NCBI GenBank assembly: GCA_025529335.1
Contig: JAMYHX010000018.1
Location: forward strand, 62,001-126,000
DNA from: Rhizopus sp. PT2906
Taxonomy: Eukaryota; Mucoromycota; Mucoromycetes; Mucorales; Rhizopodaceae
Direction of reading: 5' to 3'
Length of the DNA stretch: 64,000 nucleotides
Of the stretch, positions 44,441 to 54,528 are shown piece by piece. Each line of letters starts with the position of its first letter. The stretch's first letter is position 1. Under the pieces are notes generated by a model. The model worked only from the letters and a program-made list of their open reading frames with translations. It was not told where the DNA came from and did no database searches. A program made the translations under genes and the position numbers.

Positions 44441-47315
44441 ATTATATGAATATCAACGAAATATGAAACGAAAATAATTACTTTAGTGTTTTCCTTTTTT
44501 TCTTAATAAAGCTAGCGGTTTATTTTTATTTTTATTTTTTTGTTTTTATTTTTTTTTCATGTGCTTATTTGTTTACTTACAAAAAAAAAAGCTAAGCCCA
44601 GCTCATGCATGAATGACTGATATCGTTAGTAAGCCACAAAGATCTTGTTTATGCATATTCAACAAGACTACGTCTGATATTAAAAACCAATGTGTTACGA
44701 AAAGGGCAAAAGAGAAAGTTATTTCTTAGATACAGTTGACTGTGGAAGCACTTGTAATTATGAATTGCTTTACGTTCCTTTCTCTTTTTCTTAAAAAATA
44801 AGCATGCTTGTCGTTTGTGTGTACGACTTTTAAAAATGGACTAGTGTCACTCAATGCCAAATTATCCCTCCTTTTGTAACACTAGCTTGAGGGAATAAAA
44901 GTTTTCACAGCGATAGGAATGTTTTGTCAGAAGGTATATTAGGCGTAAGACGCGAGGGTGTCTGATATTATTATTAGCGCCATCTTATTCAAAATATATC
45001 ATTTAGTTGGCTTTTATTGATAAGGAAGATTGACACTCTATTATAGTAGATCAAACTCAGAGTTTATGTATCCATGTAACTTATAAACAGCAATTAGAAG
45101 TAGACAACATGCTCATAACGTGCATGTAAAGTATAAATCAAAAGCATATGGATGGTTCCTTTATTATAAAGAAGCTCCTTGCTTGACATTATAGCATAAC
45201 CAGACGTAGTCTAATAGCAGCACTTGGGGTTGTTAACGCATCCTACACATCTACCACTGTCACGGGTAGGCTTGGATTGGGAGTAGCAGAGGCGTATGTA
45301 GCCAAGGTGACAAGAACAGCAGCAATGAAAAAGTTGGAACTTCACTAGAGTATGATCAACTCTAGTTTTAAATAACAAGAAAAAAAATGATCCAAGTATT
45401 TATACAAAGAGAAGATTGATGAAGCTTCTAGTAAATACTGATAGACACATGACACATTACTACGATTGTTGCATTTTTCCTTCAACTTCTTTTCTTAATC
45501 AAGAGAAAATCTCCTAGGATGAAAATCATGGAGAGTTTGCGAAGGATCGAGTGTGATACTAGGATAGTGCATTTAAGCATTCTGTACAATGGTAATCAGC
45601 TCAAATGATAAAGTATGTTGCCAAATAGTCTTTAGCTCTCCTTATATTCGTGGCACATATATATTCAGAATGTTTTAGATAAATTGGCACCAAGACCTCA
45701 TGTATAAAGTATTCATTAATCAAAGAAAGCTCCTTCAAAAAGTAAACATGACTGATCACTCACCTGTCTCTTTTATCTGTAACCATCTTCAATTTCTGTG
45801 TATAACGCGTCTATTGAGAAGAAAGTGCTGTATGTAGGCAGAGTTTTGCTTCATTAGTGATATAACCATGAAATTAGCTCAACTTACTGACACCATATGA
45901 CGAATGCTGCAGTTCTACATGAAATCTAGCGTCAAAGCGTTAAGCATGGTCAAGTTCATAAAACTCCATGAGTCCATATCAAAAGTACTGCTTTAAAGTG
46001 TATTTTTAAGCTATCTTTTTACGCGATTTTATTACTGTTGTGGGTATTTTATCTTAAAATGTAACAAAGAATCCGTTTTTTATATTTTACAAAGTCCCTA
46101 ATTTCCGGAATTACCATCCCAGGAACAACCACTGTCTTCTTCATTCCCAGGGAGCTTTTAACACGAGTTTGATTCTGTTAAGTAAACTTGTTCATAGACT
46201 TTCTTAGTACAGTTTTACGCGTCATCACAGTTTTATTCTTTGTAATATTCTGCGGCGTATGAGGAGTGGGTGAATTCCCCTCTAGTTATTGCCGATTTGA
46301 TTATTGTTTTGCTGCTTGGAACAAGAGGCGTTGGTCAGAAGAGGGGACCAGTTTAATGCTGATACCAATGATATTTAATTCCACCTGATTCGTGTTTCCT
46401 CTAAAAGAACGAAATCAAGGTTTATGAACAATATAAATACGCATATCAAAGCTAAAGTCAATATAGAATTATGTACGTACCTTTCTTATTCGAATATTTT
46501 GCTAAAACTTCCTATAGCACTATTGTTTGTAAAAAAAAAAAAAAAAAAAACCACCTAGATAGGCAAAAAGGCTACAAAGGTACATCTGAAAGCGGGATTC
46601 TTTGCATGGCGTTATAGTATACTTAAAATGATAGCCCAAGCTTCTTCAAGGATCAATTATCTGTAAAATAAAATAGGCTATTTAAGAATGATGCTTGGAT
46701 AGTAAAATGTAACTATGGGCCCCTTTTTTGTGCAAATACTAAACAAAGATAAAACAATGGAAGACGAATGGATCTCTTGTCCGAAAACAAAGTATAATGA
46801 CACATTTATTGAAGTAAGCTCTACTGAATTCAAAAAAACTTACCGTTTCCACTGCAATATGCAACCAACAACAAAGCAAGAAGGTTAGAATTAACTCTGC
46901 AATAGCATACAACATTCATAAAATCATCAAGAAAGAGCTCACCATAGAACATATGGACTGGAGAGGACGAATTGGATATATGACGCAACTATTCTTTTTT
47001 TTTTTCAAGATGTGGTGGTTGTTCATCAATTTTACACATTATATATACTAAAATTGTTATTGGAACCATCGATCATGATATAAAAATGAATTCGTGGTAT
47101 TAGCCAACCCTTCCTCATAAGATGAAGATATTGAACATGACGAGTGCTTACCTGATAACGAAGAACAAGACCTTTTATCAACCATCTAGTTTATATCCCT
47201 ATGCACACATACACCCCCTCCTTTCTCTCCATATCTCTCTTTATCTCTCATTCACTTACTTTTGTACACAGCACAGTTGCAAGTATAAACGTTATTGAAA
47301 CAAATCTCCTTGTTT
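44441..47315. other. Long intergenic region with small relics
   Basis: Nearly 2.9 kb without a convincing full gene, apart from the decayed secreted-peptide gene at 45211-45345. A 43-codon frame (46757-46888, starting MEDEWISCPKTK) is protein-like but unsupported. A run of about 20 A lies at 46530-46549. Confidence 0.4.
45211..45345 (-). pseudogene. Decayed small secreted Cys-rich peptide gene
   Basis: On the minus strand one frame (45 codons from GTG at 45345 to TAG at 45211) begins VKFQLF and ends RDSGRCVGCVNNPKCCY. The middle part only makes sense in the next frame, where it reads IAAVLVTLATYASATPNPSL, an obvious signal peptide with an A-S-A cleavage site. So two compensating frameshifts and loss of the ATG (GTG instead) separate it from an intact gene of the form signal peptide plus short Cys-rich mature peptide. 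No homologue family is named. Confidence 0.5.
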
Positions 47316-48753
47316 TTATTTTTTGACCATCTTTTGCTCAGCAAGTGATCTCGGTTCATGACAGATAATAAATGTTCCCAAAACACCAGCATCCGCTAAT
47401 GCCTTTTCCATCCACTGAATAGCCGTCAACGTGGTCATTTTATAATAGTGACCACTTCCAAACACGATAGCATGAAACTCGGAAAACCGAGTACGAATCT
47501 TTCTTCCATTATTTAATTTAGACTTTTGTGGAGGAGGTTCGAGTAACTGAAAAAATTCGGTTGAAGGTGCATCCTGAATGACATGTACCTCAAGTGGCGG
47601 AAGTATGGACCAAAGGTCTTGATCAAAGGGTGTTTCAGAGTGACCCAGTGAATGCCTAAACAAATATTGAAACCTGGCTATTTCATTTGGTCCACCCACG
47701 ATATCTATTATACTCTTCAATCGATCATATGCCGTTTGAACCATATACAGCTCTTTGCCTTCCACGATCCGCTTCAGCTGAGGCAAACACCTTACAGATG
47801 CCTCTCTCTCTGCTTGCACCTTGATTGGAATTGCAGATATATCATCAGGTGAACAAGGATGATGAGAAAGTTCAGAGATGAGAGCAAAGATACTGCTTAC
47901 ATCCAAGTTTAGCTTTTCGGTCGATAGATTGGTCACGTCAATTCCTTTTAATAATGGCACATATGTCCTTTGTAGATCATTATCTGGTGTCTGCAGATGG
48001 ACAACAATACCCATCTCTGTCAATCTGTCCATGATCCTTTGAACAAACACGTCTTCTTGAGGTCGAATGCGCATAAATGCAAATACGACTATAGGTGTAT
48101 GGTAATGGACGTGACAGGCTCTGGCTGCCGTCAAATAGTCACGAGCCTTATTGAAGATGGGTAAGCTGTCAAAGTCACTGGCTGATGGTTCCTTTATATC
48201 ATCATCATCATCATCATCACTACAATAATCATCGTCTTCTTTCTGCTCTAAGCCCATCACTTCATGTCTAAACGCTTTAGCATTACGAGCAATCACCTTG
48301 ACCCATACAAGACCATTCTGAGCTATAATATCCACTTTTATACTTTTACGTTTGATCAAGGCAACTTGAGACAACCATATGTCTTGATTGGGTAAAGGTA
48401 CACCAATAATTTTCATCACTTCATTCTTACATTCAATAGATTCTAATGCTTCATAGACTGGTTCTAAATAACCGAGATTTGTACTTTGAACGTGCTCCTT
48501 TTTGATCAAGGTTGGCTCTTGTAATAACTAAAAAAAAAAAAAAAATGAATAAATGCAATAATAATAAACAAAAGGAAGGGGAGGGAACCTTTTCTATAAA
48601 GTGTTTTTCGGCATTAAGTGAGTTTGTGTACCTGTATAAACCAAGGATAGGACTCTGTTTATTCCATTGTTGACATTTTTCAAGAATAAAAGAATAACGA
48701 TCGTGTAATGTCTTTATGGCTGAAATAAGAGACTCATCTTGACTATTTGACAT
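47316..48753 (-). CDS. DUF1308 (C7orf25-like) protein (458 aa)
   Basis: Model: complement(47316..48527, 48589..48753). An N-terminal helical part (MSNSQDESLISAIKTLHDRY) precedes the conserved body: IKVDIIAQNGLVWVKVIARN, an acidic insertion (seven Asp), DYLTAARACHVHYHTPIVVF and, in the C-terminal DUF1308 domain, CLPQLKRIVEGKELYMVQTA, ARFQYLFRH and FHAIVFGSGHYYKMTTLTAI. Animal and fungal members are of unknown biochemical function. The fold of the C-terminal part has been likened to PIN-type nucleases (from memory). It is divergent from the F-box/WD gene with 228 bp between the start codons, containing (CT)n tracts. Confidence 0.88.
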
Positions 48754-48981
48754 TATAAAAATAAATATATAAAAAGAAAGAGAGAGAGAGAAAATTAAAC
48801 TCTTTTGCGATATCATGAAGTGTTGTATAGTGTTTTTATTGAAAAATGATCGGAAAATTATAATAGAAATATATAATAGAAAAAAGAACCATAGAAGAGA
48901 ATGTTGTATTAATATTCTCTCTCTCTCTCTCTCTCTCTCTTTTTGCTTTTTCTCTCTCTTTTTTTTCTCTCTCTCTTTATT

Positions 48982-50493
48982 ATGGCTATACTCACGTCTT
49001 CCTTCATCTCTCCTTCGACGATCAAATTATTATCGTTTATACAGAATAACAAGTTGAATGTATTTCATAATCAAAATCAACCACAAGAATTAAAAAATGA
49101 TGCACCCACTTGCATTACTATCATTATGCGTAAAGATGGCACTCCGACAACAAAATGTTTAAACCCGAAGGTACCGACACGTCATTGTAATCAAAGTAAA
49201 AAGCATCGTCAAAAGTTATCGACCCTGATCATACCTCGTTTGGCCACATCTACATCGAATCAATCCATTAGATTACAGCAATTACCATTAGAGCTCATCA
49301 TGAAGATATTGTCTCATCTAGATTACAAGACAGTACTTGATTTATCCAAAACAAGCAAACAGTTTTATACCCTTTGCCATGAAAACACACTGTGGCAGAT
49401 TATGTTTAAACATGACTTTATCATCAAAAAGCATTTAATCAGACACATACCATTTTACGAATTGTATAAAAATCACTTTGAATTAGAAAAAAGGTGGCGA
49501 CATGGCCATGTAAAGACAAGATACTTGACAGGCCATGACGATAGCGTCTATTGTATTGTTTGGTTAGGTAATCATCATATCATAAGTGGCAGTCGAGATA
49601 AATCAATTCAGCTCTGGGATCTAAATTCTCCCAGATCAACCTCCATCCTGTCCAAGACCGCTCATACCGGCAGTGTGCTCTGTCTTCGAGTATCCGATGA
49701 CCACTCCTTTATGGTCTCTGGCTCTTCAGATGCCACTTGCCTTATCTGGTCCCTGAACGATTTTGAACCAAGAAAACGGCTCTTGGGCCATACTGGTGGT
49801 GTTTTAGATATCTGTATAGTCCATCGGTACATCGTTAGCTCGTCACGAGACAGCACCATTCGTGTATGGGATAAGGATACAGGCGATGAATTAAGGAGAC
49901 TCGTCGGACATGTTGGACCTGTGAATGCCCTTGGATCACAGGGTACACAGGTGGTATCTGCCTCAGGAGATACGACGATTAAATTATGGGATGTTGAAAC
50001 AGGTCAATGCCTAAAGACATTTAATGGTCATACCAGAGGACTCGCTTGTGTGAAGTTGGAAGGAAACATAATTTACAGTGGTGGTCAAGATAATAAGCTG
50101 AAAATATGGGATGTTCATACAGGTAAATGTATATCCTCTCTATCAGGTCATTCAGACCTCATCAGAACCATAGATAGCTTTGAAGTAAGATCATACTTTA
50201 TGACCGTTCTATTTCATATTAAACTTTTTTTTTCTGCCTTATGCAGGGTAGAGTGGTTACTGGAAGCTATGACAGGACGATTAAAGTATGGGATTCAAAA
50301 AAGAACAAATGTATTCTAAGTTTTCAAAGCGGGCATTCGAGTTGGATATTCAATTGTCTGTTAAACCATACCAAGATTATTAGGTATATTCATGCAATAT
50401 ATTCAGATTGACTTCTTAACCATATTCACTAGTGCTGGACAAGATAAAAGGATCATGGTCCTTGATTTTGGTCATGATTTAAAGTTGCTTTAA
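48982..50493 (+). CDS. F-box/WD40-repeat protein (466 aa)
   Basis: Model: join(48982..50184, 50247..50383, 50433..50493). The F-box at residues about 99-145 (LQQLPLELIMKILSHLDYKT, ENTLWQIMF) is followed by seven WD repeats: GHDDSVYCIVWL..LWD, AHTGSVLCLRV..IWS, GHTGGVLDICI..VWD, GHVGPVNALGS..LWD, GHTRGLACVKL..IWD, GHSDLIRTID..VWD and GHSSWIFNCL..VLD. It is a substrate receptor of an SCF ubiquitin ligase, of the Met30/Cdc4/Pof1 layout. The target is unknown. ATG 48982 (MAILTSS) is preferred; the longer frame from 48943 is encoded by a (TC)n tract. Without the two introns the last two blades would be lost. The composite transposon starts 373 bp downstream. Confidence 0.92.
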
Positions 50494-50865
50494 AGCACTG
50501 TGAATAAAGACCAGTCTTTTTCTTGATGCTCAAATAATTTTGACCTTCTTGATTGAATATCACCATTTAAACTAGTTTTGATAGCAACACCTTCGAAATT
50601 ATCATGAGCATGTACATTTTCACAGAGCCACACATTCACCCTGGTACTTTCAAAAAAAAAAAAAAGACACAACCAACATCCATGTCTGAGTTCATACTGT
50701 TGTTATGCCGCTTTCCATGGTCATGGTCCAGCATTATGATATGCTTCTTCTTCCTTTTCTCTTTCCAGAGTTAAAGAGAGTATCGTCATCTTGCCCTGAT
50801 AAGGAAAATTTTCAAATAAAAAATAAAAAAAGAGAGACGTAAAATGCTCTTTTTTTTTTTTCTTT
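50494..50865. other. Intergenic before the composite element
   Basis: No gene. A poly-T run (50851-50861) ends a few bases before the TA target of the element. Confidence 0.5.
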
Positions 50866-50991
50866 TACAGTGTTTTCAAAAAGCAAAGTCGCAGGCTCTG
50901 AAAATCAATGTCGATGCTTTAAAAATGTCAGTCGCATTTTTTAAAAATAAATGGCGCTCTGCCTGGGAATCAAAATGTCGCGAAGTAGTTC

Positions 50992-52292
50992 TTGGCACTT
51001 CTGGTTTTTGCTGGTTTCTACTACTTTACAATTTCAAACTTAAGTGCACAGTTTTCATACAAAGATGAACAAGGAAATATTGTCGATGAGAATGGTAGGC
51101 CTGAGCCTATGAACTACATCGTTGACCAGGAACAATTTGCTCTTGAGACGATTAGTTCGCATGCTCAATACTTGCGAAAGAAACCTGCTGAGGAATCTCG
51201 AACTAGCGTGATGCATGTAGATTGGCCTAGAGATGAGGATTCTCGTATGAGAGAGGCAGCCGAAAAACATACGTATACTTCTTACACTCCTCAGGATAAG
51301 GCTAGATTCTTTAAGTTGAGGATTGAGAAGTGTATAAGTGCTTCTGCTGCAGCGAAACAATTGGGCATTCATGTTCGTACAACCCAGAGATAGGTTAAAC
51401 AGTATGAGGAATGTTCTGATAGCATTTTTGATACCGGTAAAAAGGAAAGGTCGTAGACGCATTCTGATTGATGAACACGTAAAGGCTGTTATCGACTTTA
51501 TTGATGCTAATCCCTCTGCTGCTGTCGCTGAAGTGATTGAGCATTTAATCCAGCAATTTGATAGTCTTAAGGTCACGAATAGCACTGTATAGCCTCATGA
51601 GAAGAGAATGTAATCTTTCTGTGAAACAAGCAGAGTTTCATTCTGTGGAGAGAAATAGTCCAGTAAAGATTGAAGAACGGCATGATTGGGTTCGCAAGTG
51701 GTAACAAACTGATATGAACTTCTTGACCAATTTTGTGTTTCTTGATGAGTCTGCATTTCATATAGACATGAAACGCACAAGAGCATGGTCTAAGAAAGGC
51801 ACTCCTGCTATTGTTACAGTGCCGACTACGAGGGCAAAGACTACGGCTATATTGGGTGCCATCTCTGCTTCAGGTTTAATTAAAGTAAGCTTGAGAGTAC
51901 AAAGGCCTGTTAAGAAGAGAAAGACTGGACAGAAATCTGGATATGTGAGCAGCGGCATTGTTACGGGCTACCATATTAGCTTTTTGAAAGACACTTTGGA
52001 TGAAATGGACCAGTATCCACATATGAAAGGTCACTGCCTCATTATGGATAACGCTCCTATTCACAAGTCTGAAGACATTGTGAAGTATGTTACGTCCCGA
52101 GGTTATCGCTATGCTTATCTTCCTTCATATTCTCCTGAACTCAACCCAATTGAACAATTCTGGTCTGTAGCTAAAAGTAAACTTAGGCGTCATAAATTTC
52201 TGGAGAAAGAGACTTTATCGACCAGAATCAGCGATGCTTGTAACAACTTAACGTTGAGCGATTTTTTGCGGTTTCGTTTCTCATTCGCGTAA
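50992..52292 (+). pseudogene. Mariner/Tc1-family transposase, left copy (broken)
   Basis: The N-terminal part (50992-51393) ends in a helix-turn-helix region (SASAAAKQLGIHVRTTQR), then TAG. The frame resumes immediately (VKQYEECSDSIF), shifts near 51430 to KGRRRILIDEHVKAVIDFID, shifts again near 51585 to LMRRECNLSVKQAEFH, meets TAA near 51704-51706, then is open (51714-52292) with the catalytic core: VFLDESAFHIDMKRTRAWSK (first Asp), GHCLIMDNAPIHKSEDI (second Asp) and YLPSYSPELNPIEQFWSVAK (third acidic residue). All catalytic residues survive, but two stops and two frameshifts prevent a full-length product. The two 3' lesions could only be bypassed by unseen splicing, for which no good sites are visible. 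Confidence 0.85.
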
Positions 52293-52698
52293 TTGCTAGG
52301 ATAAATGTCGTAATAGAGAGAAAATATGATACTGTATGGCTTCAATAACAGCCAAGAACGTACAGACATGTAAGACGTTTCTTTACAACGTAAACAATAC
52401 ATAAGTAGGTACAGTGTGATATTTTGATTTCTAAGCGGCAGTACTAGTTTTTGCATACGTGTGAATGACCTCTATATCAAAGTTTACAACCCTGCATATC
52501 GTGTGATATTAGTTAGTTACTAGCTGTTAGATAAGTTTTTTGGTGCCCATATTCTCTTAAACTGGAAGCTATGGAGCATGTCGTGGGCCGATATGGATAT
52601 CGTAGCTCCAACTGAATCGCATAAACACACAAGAATGATGTTTATATTATGATATGATTCAGTCCAATAGTATTTTGTCAACCACACTATTAGGTCTA

Positions 52699-52734
52699 GG
52701 TACAGATGGTACAGATGGTACGCTTGGTACGCCT
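52699..52734 (+). repeat. 9-bp tandem repeats (four units)
   Basis: GGTACAGAT twice, then GGTACGCTT and GGTACGCCT. The mirror cluster lies in the right arm. Confidence 0.85.
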
Positions 52735-52902
52735 AGTGTTATATTTCTGATATTTGTGTATAAGAACAGTAGGAGTCAATAGCTAATAATTACTATTCTT
52801 TATTCAAAGTTGAGAGAAGAACTAATAAATGAGGGCACGACCTGAATATAAATGAGGGATGACGAATACAAGTATTTGACGTCGCCTATTAGCACGACAC
52901 CT

Positions 52903-52947
52903 GGTACGCTTGGTACGCTTGGTACGCCTGGTACGCTTGGTACGCTG
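52903..52947 (+). repeat. 9-bp tandem repeats at the inner arm boundary (five units)
   Basis: GGTACGCTT x2, GGTACGCCT, GGTACGCTT, GGTACGCTG. The inverted-arm identity ends inside the last unit, at 52943. Confidence 0.9.
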
Positions 52948-52992
52948 GTAGTACCAAGATCAGCTGACCAGCAGCTACTGAGGCTTAATTAA

Positions 52993-54527
52993 ATGTCAAG
53001 GCACTGGAGGCGTAGTTCGCACTCATCCTACTCACATGGAAAAAGGTACAATTTCAATTTGAGGCTCGACATTGGCATTCAATATGTCCATCTAATTGTC
53101 CACGTAGTCCCAGAAAATTTACTCCTTTTCAAGTTGCCAGATACTTATCGCCCCGGTAGTGACAAACTTAGTAAGAGCATTGCTAAGCACCAGGCTGTGA
53201 TCGACCTAGTTACAAAAGCTTTGCTAAACGTGAGCGATAACACATATACAACTGCTGAGACGGAATGGCCAGATAATACACTTTGTGACATCCTGTACTT
53301 GCCTCGTCTGGCTCTCAATGGGACTTTACCTCCTGTTATGGTAGAGATTCAATCAGTGGTGAATCAAGATTTCATGAACCGTGCAATCCAGTACTGTCTC
53401 CACGTATACCGCATATACAAAGTCCTCCCCGTCTTGTTGATTGTTTGCACTGAAAAATTGTCACCATGCCGTTTGATGGACTCCTTCACGGTTTGTTGCG
53501 ACAAGCCATTTATGCGTCAATCATCTAGCAATTTCTGGGCTCAGCACTGTTTTCTCCTCTCAAAAAGTACTATCTGACGTGTTTGATGAGATAATCATTA
53601 TAATAACTCGAGTATAATCTTACAGTAGAGCATACATTCTACTTTACATTCCTCTATCGCATCTGATAAGAATAACTTATAATAGTAATAACAATAACTA
53701 TAGTAGCTACTAGTATAGCAATAATAACATAAGCATAAATAATGTCAGTGACGACAATAATATAAATAGCAGTCATAGATTCTCTACCCAAGTAAATTCA
53801 CACACAAACTTAATTTAATAATATTCAGCTCTTCTTAATAAAGAATCTAATTCGTATGTTGTCGACTTAACTGCCTTTTTACAATAACAAAGCTGAATAC
53901 AACACTATCGAGCATTTTGCTAACGTAGATGGCAATCTTGACCCATTGGTGGCATTAAGCATGTTTTTGACGCATAAACAGAGTTGTATCATGACGTTGG
54001 ACAGATGGGATGACCCGACGATTGTGGCTTTATACTCAATTGCGAAAGCCATATTTGAGCATATCAGACAAGGAGAAGATGAAAAGCTTGAAGCGCTGCA
54101 AACAGTTTGTCAAGTGACAGAAGCGCAATTTCAGAAGATATACAATCGGCTCAAGACAGAGATACCACAATCATCGAAAACACTACGTTATGTTGAAGAT
54201 GGCCTGAAGTACACGGGACATCTCAAAAGAACATACCAAGAAGCAATGCTGAACAATGTAGAGGAAAATGCGGAAAGCGTAACGCCTATGGAGCAACCAC
54301 CTCCGATATCTAGCCCTAGCAAGAAGAACATAGGTGAAACGCCGGCGAATTTCGATAATGAGGCAATGAAGTTTGTCGATGACTACATGAAAAAGAAAAT
54401 TGGTAAAATGAATTGGAATACCTGTTGGCGAGAAGGCATTCAGCAGGGAAAGTTGACATCTTATGGCAGTGGCAAAAGTCTAAGAGTTCAATATCAAAAG
54501 TATAAGAAAAGCAATAAAGCACAGTGA
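52993..54527 (+). CDS. PD-(D/E)XK (Rpn/YhgA-like) nuclease-type cargo protein (402 aa)
   Basis: Model: join(52993..53566, 53893..54527). The intron (326 nt, GTACTA...AAAG) is long for this genome but phase-consistent. Residues about 70-150 carry a plausible nuclease core: a helix with AVIDLVTKALLN, then DILYLPRLALNGTLPPVMVEIQ (Asp, then Glu-x-Gln in place of E-x-K), then QDFMNRAIQYCLHVYRIYK and a hydrophobic strand VLPVLLIVC. This order is that of transposase-associated/Rpn PD-(D/E)XK proteins (family knowledge). Exon 2 begins with a conserved-looking NLDPLVALSMFLT, is helical and ends in a basic KKSNKAQ. It is the only intact gene in the element. The element's arms begin two bases after its stop codon. 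Confidence 0.65.
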
Positions 54528-54528
54528 G

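Larger units (their letters stand above)
50866..52943 (+). repeat. Left long inverted arm
   Basis: From the TA target to the fifth unit of the 9-bp GGTACGCTT array. It contains the transposase relic (50992-52292), about 400 bases of non-coding sequence and two 9-bp repeat clusters. Equal in length to 54529-56606 and complementary to it. Confidence 0.92.
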
